From: Biomphalaria glabrata | Lineage: Eukaryota > Mollusca > Gastropoda > Planorbidae | Reading direction: 5' to 3' | DNA length: 64,000 bases | Assembly (NCBI RefSeq): GCF_947242115.1 | Contig: NC_074711.1 | Coordinates: 8,002,434-8,066,433 of the forward strand | Shown here: positions 14,818 through 26,699 of the stretch, one piece after another | Layout of the letters: every line of letters begins with the position of its first letter | How positions within the stretch are numbered: the first letter of the stretch is position 1 | Translations under genes and position numbers: made by a program | Notes under the pieces: generated by a model | What the model was told of the DNA's origin: nothing | The model's database searches: none | Seen by the model: the letters and a program-made list of their open reading frames with translations, nothing else

Positions 14818-17375
14818 TTATCTTATATAATACAGACGTTACTTCAAAAAAGAAGATGATTACGTCCTACGCGTCATGCATTTAGTCATGCATATTAACC
14901 AATGACTTAAATTCTGCCAAGTCACTGGTTTACCTGGCTAGCTCAGGCAACCCATTCCATGCTCTAATAGCACTAGGGAAGAAGGAGTATTTGTACAAAT
15001 TTGTCCTAGCATATGGGACGAGGAATGTGCCTTTATCTTTGTGTCTTTCAGAGTATTTTATTAAATTTTGTTTTTGTATTTGAAGATTATGGTTCAGTGT
15101 TTTATGTATGATTGCTACTTTACTTTTGAGCCTTCTGTCCTGAAGGCTTTCTAAATTTAGTGATTTTACTAAAGGTGTTACTCTAGTCAAATGTGAATAT
15201 TCGTTTGTTATGAATCGCACTGCTCTATTTTGTGTCTGTTCTAGTTTCTTAATGTTTTCTTGAGTTGAGGGGTCCCAAACAGAGGATGCATATTCTATTA
15301 TTGGCCTAACCAAGGTTAAATAACATTTTAGTTTTATGTTCTTATTTGATTTATAGAAATTTCTTTTAATAAATCCTAATGCTTTGTTTGATTTTTTTGT
15401 AGTTTCATCAATATGTGGATTCCATGACAGTTTTTCATTTATTATAACACCTAGGTATTTTGCGTTTTTAGTCTGTGTTACTGGTTTGCCATGAATAAGA
15501 TAAGTGGAATTAATTTGTTTTAGTTTTTTTGTTACTCTTAACAACTGACATTTTTCTGGGTGGAAAGACATGCTCCAATTTGATTCCCATTTCTGTAATT
15601 CATCTAATTCTCTTTGTAAAATATCTGTGTCTTGTGTTGTTTTTATTGTTCTATATATTATGCAATCGTCTGCAAATAATCTGACTTTTGTTCCTGAACT
15701 AATGCAATTTGGTAAATCATTTATGTAAATTAAAAATAGTAGTGGACCCAAGACTGTTCCTTGAGGTACACCTGAGTTTACTGTTATCGGTGTTGATTTA
15801 GAGCCATTTATTATTACAGTTTGTTCTCTCCCTATCAGAAAGTCTTTAATCCACTGATGCAGTGGACCATTAATGCCGAAATATTTTAATTTTTTAAGCA
15901 AACTATGGTGGTGAACTTTGTCAAAAGCCTTAGAAAAATCTAGTAAGATAGCATCTATTTGTTCACTATTATCTAAACCTTTTGAAAAATCATCAATTAG
16001 TCCTATTAGTTGTGTTTCACATGATCTATATTTCCTAAAGCCATGTTGGTATGGTGTGAGGACATTATGTTTGTCTAAGTGGTTTATGATGTTGCTACAT
16101 ATTATGTGTTCTAGGATTTTACATGTGATGCTGGTAAGTGATACTGGTCTGTAGTTTCCTGGGTCAGATTTTTCTCCTTTTTTAAATAGGGGGGTGACAT
16201 TAGCTTCTTTCCAGTCCTTTGGTACTCTGCCCTGGTTAAGTGAAGCCTGAAAGAGTATTTTGAACACTGGGGCTAGCTCATTACTTAGTTCTTTGAGTAA
16301 TCTAGCTGGAATACCATCAGGTCCAGAAGCTTTATTTGGTTTGGTGTTGGCTAATAGTTTTTGAATTCCATTTTCTTGTACTACTATATCTTCTATGTTG
16401 TCTACTTGGTTCAAATTCAGTAATATGTCTTTGTCTCCTGGGGCTGAGAATGCTGATGCAAAGTATTTGTTTAGAATGTTTGCTTTAGTTTCATTATCAT
16501 TATGTATTATGTTATGTTCATCTTTTAATGGCGCTACGCCTGTTGTTTCCATTTTCTTAGACTTAATGTATGACCATAGGTTTTTGTTGTTGTCTTTAGA
16601 TATTACATTGTTTATGTATTCACTCTGCAGCTGTCTGCTTACTTTTTGGGTTAAGTGTTTAATTTTTATATACTTTTTGTAAACTCTTTCTGCATTAGTT
16701 TCTTTAAATTTTCTATATAGGTTTTCCTTCTGTTTACAAAGCTTCTTTAGTCTATTATTAAACCAGCATTTATTTATTTTGTTTGATGTGTATTTAGTTG
16801 GTATTTGATTTTCTATAATGCTTTTAAGATGGTTTTTAATAAAATTCCAGAGGTCATCGACTGGTTGGTTAATGTCTTTTTCTAATAAGAATGTTTGTTG
16901 AAAGTTTAATGCAGCTTGGTGTAGTTGTGTTAGGTTACATTTATTCCAGAGTAAGATTTTTCTTTTGGGTTTTGTATTGGCTACTGCTTTTATCTGACTG
17001 TGTATTTTTATGATCTCATGGTCTGATAGACCAGGGATAATATCATAATCAACTACTAATCCAGGTCTGTTTGTTAAGAAGAGATCTAATGTGTTGTTTA
17101 ATCTAGTTGGCTTTTTAATGATTTGATCTAAACTTAGGTTGTGTAAAGTTTCTATGAAAAGCTCATTTATGTCCTTAAGGTTTTGGTGTTTATCTATGGT
17201 TAGTGTTTTCCAATTTATATCAGGTAGGTTGAAATCACCCATAATCCAAAAAACTGCATTTTTATTTGTCTCTTTAAGTGTCGTAATCTGATTACATAGT
17301 TCCTGCATGTATTCTAAACTAGAATTTGGTGGTCTGTAAATGCTGCCTATTATTAGGGATGTTGAGGTGGTATTA
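14818..17375 (-). mobile_element. CR1/Jockey-like LINE, 5'-truncated, RT frame open
   Basis: A 792-codon frame (17308 down to 14930) carries the end of an apurinic endonuclease (SIYRPP just upstream of the first Met, GDFNLPDINW near residue 24, LSDHEI near 95) and a full reverse transcriptase: KASGPDGIPARLL near 327, GVPQGTVLGPLLF near 513, FADD near 542. The frame continues without stops upstream of the first Met to about 17375 and is then cut, so the first ORF and most of the endonuclease are missing. The 3' UTR ends in a TATAAGATAAGATA tail at 14815-14835 next to a TA/GATA microsatellite. An intact RT frame suggests a young insertion. Fragments of the same 3' end are at 27125, 30115 and 33823. 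Confidence 0.92.
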
Positions 17376-17870
17376 ATTTTACAAAAAGATAGAGATGATA
17401 CATTCTAAACATGGAATCGATTTTTTTAGTTTTTGTTTTATTTTTAATAATTTGTTGTTGTTGTTTTTTTTTTAATAAGATTTTGTGACTGCATAGCTTA
17501 TCACTTTTCTTATCTTTAACGTTTACAATTAACATAGAAAAAAAAGTATTTAAAAAAAATAACAACTTCTTCTAAGTCTAAACATACTTATATACAAAGG
17601 AAATTACTTCGCCCTCAATAAATAACCGAAAACAAAAATTAGCCCACCCCGATTAAACCGAATAAAAATAATCCTGAATACGCCAAAGTATAAATCAACT
17701 AAGTATAGAATATTATCATTTGTTGATACACATAAATATTTGGAAACATTAAAAGGCAATAGTCTAAACTAGAATATTGTATTTGGTTAGAGATATTATA
17801 ATAATTATATTAATGAATCCAGTTAGACATATAGTAGTCATAAAATATATGGAAAAATTGTAAAATTATT

Positions 17871-18014
17871 ATATGCATATATTGTCACAAATTAATATGC
17901 ATATATTGTCACAAATTAATATGCATATATTGTCACAAATTAATATGCATATATTGTCACAAATTAATATGCATATATTGTCACAAATTAATATGCATAT
18001 ATTGTCACAAATTA
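17871..18014. repeat. 24-bp tandem repeat, 6 copies
   Basis: Six near-identical units contain ATATGCATATATTGTCAC and are in exact register. The sequence around them (17376-18540) is AT-rich, with no gene that I can support. Confidence 0.95.
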
Positions 18015-18560
18015 ATTCTAACAGTCCAGCTAATGATTTCTAAACAAAGCATTGCGTAATTCCTAAAAGTCTCATTATTGATTTAATTCTTTAGTAAAAG
18101 CATGCTGGAATTCCCACTAGCGTGTATTCCAAATAACAGTAACAGTCTAACCAGAGTTCTTCCTGTATTTTTATTTTCCCAAAGATATACATAAAATGTC
18201 AACTTTTTGGAAAGTCGATAAAGCCTTTTTAGAAATTCGTGTCCACGCAATGTCCTTCCATCCATGAATGTACAAGCTGATTAAAAGAATTGTAATAAAA
18301 ATAGTCATCAACACTTATTTTATTTTTCTTTCTCTACACTAAGAAATAAAAATAGAATCTGTTGTTGATTATTTCATTTGATTTTAGTAGAAAATATGCG
18401 TAAATGTTATTTCTGAGTTATAAGTAAAATATAATAATGACAAACGAATCGAAAAAGTCATTACATCAGCAACAAGGACACAATATTCTAGTCAAACTTA
18501 TCTTAGTGAGCTGCTTACACTAACATTATGTCAGCCCAAAAGTTAGATTTCGTTTCTTAG

Positions 18561-18609
18561 TATAAATAGTGTAGATCATTCACTGTGGATTAACTCTGCC
18601 CTGAGATAG
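18561..18609 (+). promoter_or_regulatory. Candidate core promoter and 5' UTR exon of CDO-B
   Basis: TATAAATA at 18561-18568 is followed, 25-30 bp downstream, by ATTCACTG (18578-18585) as a possible start region. A GT donor (GATAG|GTAAAC) at 18610 would join the acceptor at 18913-18914 just before the CDO-B start codon. This fits a short untranslated first exon; it is inferred from position only. Confidence 0.45.
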
Positions 18610-18918
18610 GTAAACAGAAGTTAAGAATCGAGCGCCAATATAGGGGAAGCGTGTCGTGTTACTCACTAAATCTAGAGAGCAGTTTGTTTTCCTTTCAACT
18701 TAATAATTGATGTAATGTTGATTTTTTAAAAACTTTTTTCACTTTAAAGTATTGTTTACCTACTATTTAGTGCAAACTTTTTCAACATATTTGAATGAGT
18801 TAAATATACAAATGCTCTGAATCTAGCAGATAATTCTTCTCGTTTTGTCAATTTCCTATATTTATGAATTATTATATTTTGATTTCTTTAATTATGCTAA
18901 TTACTATCTAAAAGGCCA

Positions 18919-21900
18919 ATGACCGAAGGAAAAATGAGCTTAGAGAAGCTTCTCACCAATATTGAAGCACAGCTTCAAGGGGACACCTGCAATGTTGAAG
19001 CTGTTGGAGAATTGATCCACAATTACAAAAGTAACAAAGTTGACTGGGAGAAGTATGCTTTCTCCAACCCTGCTGAAGGGTAAAACATCTTATTCATTTC
19101 AGTATTCATGGGATCGATTCATTATTTAACATTTACATAGGCCGTTATTGTTGAATCTTTGAAAGATAAATTATTTGCATATCATAGTTTGGAGAAAGTT
19201 TACACTACAAATACTACTCATAAATTTAGCAACCATAACAATGATAATGGAGTTGAATTAATTTTTACCTAACGTATATGAAGTCACATCTGTCTGTCTA
19301 TCTGGTCAAAATCTTTGACACTTTATTTCTCATAATTCTATATTTTTGATGAAGTTAAAACTTTGCGCAATTATTCATTGTGGATGACATCCCATCAATC
19401 AATAAAAAATTTAACTAACTAGTGAAACAATTAGTGATGATTAATTTAATTTTTTATATGGAAAATGCATTTTATCAAACTTCAAGTCCACCATATTTTA
19501 TTTGTTGTTGTTTTGAAGGTACAGCAGAAATTTAGTTGTGGAAAAACCTGGCCAATTCAATGCCTTGATTCTGTGCTGGCAACCTGGCAAAGGAAGCAAG
19601 ATCCATGCCCACGAAGGATCAAACTGTTTCTTAAAGGTAACAAAAGATTTATGAACGAATATAGATCTAATCGAAGAGATGTAAATTTCCTTTTCTGGTT
19701 TTAATATCTGTAGGGCAGATGATGGAAAGGTCATCTGTTTCTGTGGCTCACGGTTAACGACCCTGTCATGTGGCCAGCAACTGCCTTTACTTCGCCAACT
19801 AATGCCAGGTACCGCATTAGAGTTTGAGTGGAGTTGGGGCGTCCTAAAAATTCCAAAATTCAAAATCCCAGTTATTACCGGGATTGGAACTTTCGGTTCG
19901 GAAGCAAAGTTCTTTACGACTCTGCCAGACCAATCTAATCTAAGTATATTTTTTTCCCTTCTATTTGGGGATTTTCACTAAACTAAGTAATACCAAGAAG
20001 GCTAAATGAAACACTAACATAGCTAAAAATAAAGAAGGAAAATCTTGGAAATATTGATTCTACAGTTCTAAAACTTGCAAAAGTAGTATAGGCCTTTGAA
20101 CAAAAATATAGCTTATCAACACTACCTTTATTATTTACACCGGATACACCAGAAAAGTTATAGTTGTTTTTTATGATATTGTTATAAACCTGGTGGTGGC
20201 ACAGATGGGGGTAGTGGTGTGTGTGTGTGTAGTCAGCCGACGCAAATCGCCCCAGGCCAGCGCTAGACGAGCGGTCAACCGTGACGAGTTACGACGATCG
20301 GCCGAGACGAGTGTCAACATGATGGTTCGGGAAGGATCGACGTCGTGAACAGAGCTCAGGAGCGTCACGAGAGTTGTAGTCATCTGACCACCTAGAAACA
20401 TCGAGCGGCGTTCTGTCCTGTTCGAGAAGGCCAGTAAGGACCCTATATAAAGAGCGGAATTGTCGCAGTCAAGACGGTTCAGAAACACTGTCGACTACAG
20501 CACAGTTCAACGGTGTGGTTCTGTACGGAGCATTACGACGGTTCAGTGCGGAGTACTGTCAAGTATAGTTGAGACAAACGGCGTCTTGATCTTGGTCTGT
20601 GATCGAGTCCGACACAACTAGCCCAAGTGTGTGAAGTCAGTCCCGAACTGTTGAACCCAGTGCAAGCCCGGAACGAGACGGAGAGGCCTGTGCAAGACTT
20701 GATACGGCGAAACGGTGTTATCGGAGAGATATTTGTTATCGCAGAGCTAATTGTACTGTTCTACGTGCTGCCAATTGTACAGTATTGGCTGTTATTTATA
20801 GACATTAAACCTTTACGTTATTTTGGAGCCCTGAGTTGTCAAGTTCTTTAAGTTGGTGGTGTATGGTGCAGTTTGCAGAGAGCCTGGATAGTGAGATTCG
20901 TAACAATATAGATGAATATCTTTCTAATATATATAATTTTACTTATAAATATTGAATTCGTGTAAAAATTATACTAGTGCTGAGTATTTTTTAAAACCTA
21001 AACTGTCGGTTGACGATTTTTAAAAGTTCATAGTTTTCATTATCAACATTTTCAAATGAAACTATTTGCATTCGCTAAACTTTCCACCCAATATCTTGTT
21101 TGATATATTAAAAGCAGACGTTTTTTATTACGCTGTATGATATCCATAGTCGATATCATGTGTATATGTACTAATTGTACTTCTGATATTAGTTAGAGCT
21201 GCTTATAACCAGATGTTTGGTTATGCTCCACATTCTGTTTGCAGTCTTCAATAATTCCTTACTGTATAAAATACATAAACAACTCTAAAGAAACACCGCG
21301 TATATGTACCAACTTTAATAAATAATCAATAATTGTGAAACAAATTGTCTTCAGGTTCTTCAGGGGGAACTGAGGGAGGAGATGTTTGCTTGGCCAACTA
21401 AAGTAGGTCAGATGATACCGAGAGAAGAAAAGATTTATACCGATGGGGATCTTAACTTAATGACTGGTCAGTTTCTTTGTTAGTTTGTGTAACTTGAACC
21501 TGGGTTGTTGTTTTTTTTTTTTTATTTTATTTACTAGAATGTATAAACTTAAGAGGAGTCTAAAACATTCTAAAACAAAACTATTGCAAAAAAAAAAAAA
21601 ATTATTTTAAAATTTTAAAGCAAAAAATGTAACACACTTAATAAATGCACAATAACACAGTTTATTAATTTAGCGCTTTAATTGGCTCTATGATACATTG
21701 TATAATGGGTATTAAAATACAGACGTAGACGGCGAAAGGGAAAATTTTAATCGTTCACCGTCTGACAATGATTATGTCTGCGTTGGTTGGGCTAAATATG
21801 TAGATCGTAGCTGGGGGTGCGTAACCACATGAAACATATATATATACTTCAATCTAACGATTGTAGTGTGCCTGTCGTTAGTAAGGGGCAACTAACGTCT

Positions 21901-24900
21901 GAATGATTGAGAGTTTCTGTATGACGATTTGTTGTGACACGGTTACTATGTGAGGTCAACCGTGACACACGGTCAAGTGTTGGGTATCGGTGAGTTAGGG
22001 GACTTAGGGGAAGTGACGAGTGTGTAAACAAGAAGGAAGAAAGTCAGCGAGTGAAGTTGGGTGTCTGTATATAACGTTGCCGTGTATATATGTTATGTTA
22101 AAATGTTTCGCAATTAAAAGGCACTTTAAACGTAAAAGGACTTGTTTCTTCACACGATTCTTTACATGGCTGCCTGGTCTTGTGGTTTGCGCGCTGGACT
22201 GACGTTTGGACTTATCGATGGTCCAACCCCGTCCGCTCCCATCCCTCGTCTTCCTGCGGGAGGTTTGGACTAGGAAGTAAATTGTCTTCAACTCTGAAAG
22301 AACACCCGAAACACATCAAACATTTAACAAATATAATCGTGGTTAAAAAAAATATAATAAATGAAATTAATAACTAGTAATAAAAAACAAAAAAAAAAAA
22401 AAACCAGTTTTGTTATGCTAAAATCAAATCAATTAAAAAATTTTTGCGAAAGACCTAATTCTCTATCAGACCTTGCGATCACCTGTTTCTTTGACCAACG
22501 GTTAATAAGCAGCGTGTCATGTGGCCAACACCACTAGAAATCGCTTTTACTTTCCCTAACTTAAATCAGTACCCATTAGAGTTGGTTGGACCCCCCTTAT
22601 CTTAGTAAATTTACTATATAAAAGAAAATAATTAATTAATTATGATTTTTTGCTTGCTTCGTGTGTTGTTATCGAGCGTCTGCTTGTGTGCAAGATTGGA
22701 TTTAACGATTGGATTTGTTAAAGTGATTTAAGACACTAATATGTCTTTTTTTTTTTTAAAGATGATAAAGGTTTGCACCGTGTTACCAACAACAACAAAA
22801 GCGAAATGACCATCTCTCTTCACATTTACTTGTAAGTACATCTGGTACTTTTATCATTAGCGCGTGTTTCAATGCTCAATGTTCTGTGAAATCTGGTCCC
22901 GTCTCCTCTATTTTCAACTGGGGAGTGAGGGGGTTGTATCTGGATTAATTAATTTTAAAAAAAAATTATCTTGAGTCACCATGTTCACCACCTTCACCTA
23001 TTCCCTTAGACTGTTGGAGATATGAAGGAAGAAGAGTGGTCAGCGTGAAAACGCTGAGAGAAAAAAGCAGGTCTATCTGCAACTGACCTAACCCACCCAT
23101 GCAACGTATGCGGCCGGCTTTTTAAAGTGAGGATTGGACTTTACAGTCATCTTCGAGTCCATAGGAAATGAGAAATGTGCTCATCTTCGACCACGAAGGA
23201 GGAGCTATATATAATCTGTTGGACCGTTGGGGCACCATACAAGATGTGGCGACAGTTTTTTCTCCATTCCTCTCTTTTACCTTGGATAGAACCTCTTTCA
23301 ATGGCAGGCCAGTTCAGTCTTCCCATCACTTTCAACGTCTGTCTCTCCTTTTTTTTTTCCCTGGTACAGTTCCTTCAAGGAAGAGTTTTATTTTGCGTTT
23401 TTCGACAGTAATTAACAGATCAAGTTATCCGTCACTAAATGTCGCGTTCAAAGTCCGTCAACTATAGTGCGTCTCTAAGTTACATACGTCTAATGATAAA
23501 ATAATAATGATAGTTCGTTTTTAATCTAGTTACTCCTTTGAGATTATAGCAGAGAATAAATGGTAACTGAAGCTGGTGAAAACTTAGTGTCAATGGCGTG
23601 TTTTGTATTTACTTTTATTTACCCAAAGAGCAATATTCTAAGACTGTAGTTGAAATGTCTAGGTTGGCATAGTATATTCCAGTCTCTAAATAGTATAAAG
23701 CAATCGTACAGTACACTCAATGATGCAACACTTTTTACTTGGATCACGTAGTCTACGCCTTTATGTTTTTTTTTCAGACCTCCCTTCAGGCACTGCTCCT
23801 GGTTTGAGGAGGAGACAGGACAGGAAGTACGTGCAGAAATGACCTTCACATCAATTGAAGGAAAGCGAACGGTGGGTTTAAAAATGCAATTTTACAAAGA
23901 TGAATGGTATTAAATTAAAAAATTAAATTATTGTTTTTATATAGCGCTACTTGCTACGATGCTTATAGCATGCTCATTTAAGTGATCTATGATATGCAAT
24001 AAGTAATTTTAGCTAATTGAAGTTGTTTTTTTTTAATTCTATTTTTCACGAAATAATTGTTTTAATAATGTTAAATTTCAGGAAGTAAAAGGACGTTACA
24101 ATCCATTGGCTGGAACCTCCACCGAGCAGCAGCTTTCTATCATGTTTACTGATGTCAGCAAATGTTGTCCTGAGAAGTGTGGTAACCCAAAGTGTGCTAA
24201 ACAGTGTGAAGACACTTGTTGTCCTAAGAAATGTGATCGCCCAAAGTGTGCTAAACAGTGTGAAGACACTTGTTGTCCTAAGAAATGCGATGGCCCCAAG
24301 TGTGCTAAACAGTGTGAAGACACGTGTTGTCCTAAAATGTGCGATGGCCCAAAATGTGCTAAACAGTGTGAAGACTCATGTTGCCCTGAGAAGTGCGGTG
24401 ATGGCCCAAAGTGTGCTAAACAGTGTGAAGACACGTGTTGTCCTAAAAAGTGCGATGGCCCAAAATGTGCTAAACTGTGTGAAGACTCATGTTGCCCTGA
24501 GAAGTGCGGTGATGGCCCAAAGTGTGCTAAACTGTGTGAAGAATCATGTTGTCCTGAGAAGTGCGATGATTGCCCAAAGTGTGCTAAACATTGTGAAGAC
24601 ACGTGTTGTCCTGAGAAATGCGATGGCCCAAAGTGTGCTAAACAGTGTGAAGACACATGTTTTCCTAAAAAGTGCGATGGCCCAAAATGTGCTAAACAGT
24701 GTGAAGACTCATGTTGCCCTGAGAAGTGCGGTGATGGCCCAAAGTGTGCTAAACAGTGTGAAGACACGTGTTGTCCTAAAAAGTGCGATGGCCCAAAATG
24801 TGCTAAACTGTGTGAAGACTCATGTTGCCCTGAGAAGTGCGGTGATAGCCCAAAGTGTGCTAAACAGTGTAAAGACACGTGTTGTCCTAAAAAATGCGAT

Positions 24901-26076
24901 GGCCCAAAATGTGCTAAACTGTGTGAAGACTCATGTTGCCCTGAGAAGTGCGGTGATGGCCCAAAGTGTGCTAAACATTGTGAAGACTCATGTTGTCCTG
25001 AGAAGTGCGATGATGGCCCAAAGTGTGCTAAACATTGTGAAGACACGTGTTGTCCTGAGAAATGCGATGGCCCGAAGTGTGCTAAACAGTGTGAAGACAC
25101 ATGTTGTCCTAAAAAGTGCGATGGCCCAAAATGTGCTAAACAGTGTGAAGACTCATGTTGCACTGAGAAGTGCGGTGATGGCCCAAAGTGTGCTAAACAG
25201 TGTGAAGACACATGTTGTCCTAAAAAGTGCGATGGCCCAAAATGTGCTAAACTGTGTGAAGACTCATGTTGCCCTGAGAAGTGCGGTGATGGCCCAAAGT
25301 GTGCTAAACATTGTGAAGACACGTGTTGTCCTGAGAAATGCGATGGCCCAAAGTGTGCTAAACATTGTGAAGACTCATGTTGTCCTGAGAAGTGCGATGA
25401 TGGCCCAAAATGTGCTAAACTGTGTGAAGACTCATGTTGCCCTGAGAAGTGCGGTGATGGCCCAAAGTGTGCTAAACATTTTGAAGACTCGTGTTGTCCT
25501 GAGAAGTGCGATGATGGCCCAAAGTGTGCTAAACAGTGTGAAAACTCATGTTGTACTGAGAAGTGCGATGATGGCCCAAAGTGTGCTAAACATTGTGAAG
25601 ACACGTGTTGTCCTGAGAAATGCGATGGCCCAAAGTGTGCTAAACAGTGTGAAGACACATGTTGTCCTAAAAAGTGCGATGGCCCAAAATGTGTTAAACA
25701 GTGTGAAGACTCATGTTGCCCTGAGAAGTGCGGTGATGGCCCAAAGTGTGCTAAACAGTGTGAAGACACGTGTTGTCCTAAAAAGTGCGATGGCCCAAAA
25801 TGTGCTAAACTGTGTGAAGACTCATGTTGCCATGAGAAGTGCATTGATGGCCCAAAGTGTGCTAAACATTTTGAAGACTCGTGTTGTCCTGAGAAGTGCG
25901 ATGATGGCCTAAAGGGTGCTAAACAGTGTGAAGACACGTGTTGTCACGAGAAGTGCGGTGACGGCCCAAAGTGTGCTAAACATTGTGAAGACTCATGTTG
26001 CCCTGAGAAGTGCGATGGTCCAAAGTGTGCTAAACAGTGTGAAGACTCATGTTGTCCTGAGAAGCATTGTGGCTAA
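18919..26076 (+). CDS. CDO1: CDO-B, cysteine dioxygenase fused to a 34-repeat cysteine-rich tail
   Basis: Exons 18919-19079, 19519-19636, 21355-21466, 22762-22831, 23778-23871 and 24082-26076 join in frame to 849 residues. Residues 1-185 are a complete CDO domain closest in motifs to vertebrate CDO1: R57 in YSRN, H83 and H85 in KIHAHEGSNC, C90, FAWP at 104-107, H136 in GLHRV, H151 and Y153 in SLHIY, then PPF. The middle residue of the His pair is Ala, where the other copies and human CDO1 have Asp. Residues 186-212 link to residues 213-849, 34 tandem repeats of 18 or 19 residues with five Cys each. There is no signal peptide or membrane segment, so a cytosolic protein is expected. The tail is encoded in the same exon as the linker, joined in phase 0 to a normal CDO exon. 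Function of the tail is unknown; metal or thiol chemistry is an inference. Confidence 0.88.
19280..19450 (+). repeat. Dispersed repeat family, copy 1
   Basis: It shares CTGTCTGTC, AACTTTGCGCAATTATTCAT and ATCAATCAATAAAAAA with copies at about 31607-32075, 34200-34625, 37575-37725 and 52668-52885. No coding sequence or clear ends are seen. It lies in the first intron of CDO-B. Confidence 0.5.
19705..19925 (-). mobile_element. tRNA-headed SINE copy
   Basis: This is the reverse complement of the SINE family at 50698-50950. From the left are the tail (GGTCATCTGTTTCTGTGGC), the body (CATGTGGCCAGCAAC) and the head with a GGTTCGGAAGC-like segment. It lies in the CDO-B intron 19637-21354. Confidence 0.65.
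20180..20905 (+). mobile_element. Solo LTR
   Basis: A 726-bp segment starts TGTTA and ends TAACA, flanked by the 4-bp duplication ATAT (20176-20179 and 20906-20909). A TATA box (CCTATATAAAG near 20440) and a poly(A)-like ATTAAA (near 20803) are in the expected order for an LTR. No internal region, gag or pol is present, so this is a recombined fossil. The GC-richer composition sets it apart from the intron around it. The superfamily cannot be assigned. Confidence 0.75.
21862..22166 (+). other. Unassigned promoter-like repeat, possibly an LTR relic
   Basis: The segment starts TGTAGTG, ends TTTACA, and has GTATATAACG and an AATTAAAAGG signal inside. No target duplication is seen. It lies in the CDO-B intron 21467-22761. 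Confidence 0.25.
22169..22330 (+). mobile_element. Second SINE family, copy 1
   Basis: It has the head CTGCCTGGTCTTGTGGTTTG CGCGCTGGACTG and the tail CTGCGGGAGGTTTGGACTAG. A second copy, split by an insertion, lies at 45583-45639 and 47616-47745. There is no coding capacity. A partial copy of the other SINE family, - strand, follows at 22460-22600. Confidence 0.6.
22985..23420. mobile_element. Two LINE end fragments
   Basis: At 23083-23168 the + strand reads CNVCGRLFKVRIGLYSHLR, the zinc-finger end of a LINE ORF2 family. At 23215-23420 the - strand is the same Arg-rich LINE end as at 6519-6725. Both are short relics in the CDO-B intron 22832-23777. Confidence 0.5.
24163..26073 (+). repeat. 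Coding repeat of CDO-B: 34 units of 54/57 bp, Cys-rich
   Basis: The unit is CCPEKCGDGPKCAKQCEDT, or the same with one residue fewer. There are 17 units of 18 residues and 17 of 19, then a partial CCPEKHCG before TAA. Spacing is CC-x3-C-x4/5-C-x3-C-x3, about 170 Cys in 637 residues, with Lys and Asp/Glu alternating. All units keep frame and no stop occurs. Single Cys losses occur in units 10, 24, 31 and 32. It lacks the Cys-x-Cys pairs usual in snail metallothioneins and matches no family I can name. Confidence 0.95.
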
Positions 26077-26259
26077 AAATGAGCTAAACTGTGTCTCACC
26101 AAACGTTGTACTGATCTTTGTGTGTGCAAACGCTTAAAGTCCCATTTATTATTCATATTCTTAAAGATCATATTGGCTTTTATATTTTTTAACCTATACT
26201 GACTTTCAATTAAATTATTTGCTTTTTAAACTTTTATAATTTTTGTATTAAAAATTACA

Positions 26260-26265
26260 AATAAA
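26260..26265 (+). terminator. Poly(A) signal of CDO-B (AATAAA)
   Basis: AATAAA is 184 bp after the stop codon of CDO-B and is followed by a T-rich stretch. It is the first canonical signal downstream. Confidence 0.55.
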
Positions 26266-26699
26266 TATACTTTTTTTTTTATAATAACCTCAGATCTATA
26301 ATTTTTTCCTATGTCTGATTCAGGCATTCACATTTCTATTTATATTACTTATAAAGTTGTTGTTTTTTAATTTAGAATAATTATAAATCCAATGAAGATA
26401 ATTATAGGATAAAATAATCACTTATTAATAAAGATATTAAGAAACTTTGTCCTTTATTTAAGCTCAACTAAATCTTGATCTAAAATTTGAAATAAGTATT
26501 GTTTTAAAATGTATTAATGAATATTGAATGATCTATGTACTCTGATGCTAAACATTGACTTAAAAATAAAATTAGGAATCCAAATATTCTGCTTCCGTTT
26601 TTTTTTAATCACTACATGTGACATCGTGGTGTGGTCAAAAAAATTACATCATCTATTGTTAAAGAGAATGTTTATTAGTAATGGTTTAATAATTGCCAA

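Noticed and set aside
24096-25937. A 613-codon open frame on the - strand and a 586-codon frame in another + frame across the Cys repeat
   Set aside because: Repeat units of 54 and 57 bp are multiples of 3, so an open unit stays open in other frames. Only the + frame that continues the CDO exon is supported by splicing and domain context.
24163-26073. Calling the Cys-rich tail a metallothionein
   Set aside because: Spacing is CC-x3-C-x4/5-C-x3-C without the Cys-x-Cys pairs typical of gastropod metallothioneins, and it is attached to an enzyme. The metal-binding idea is kept only as inference.
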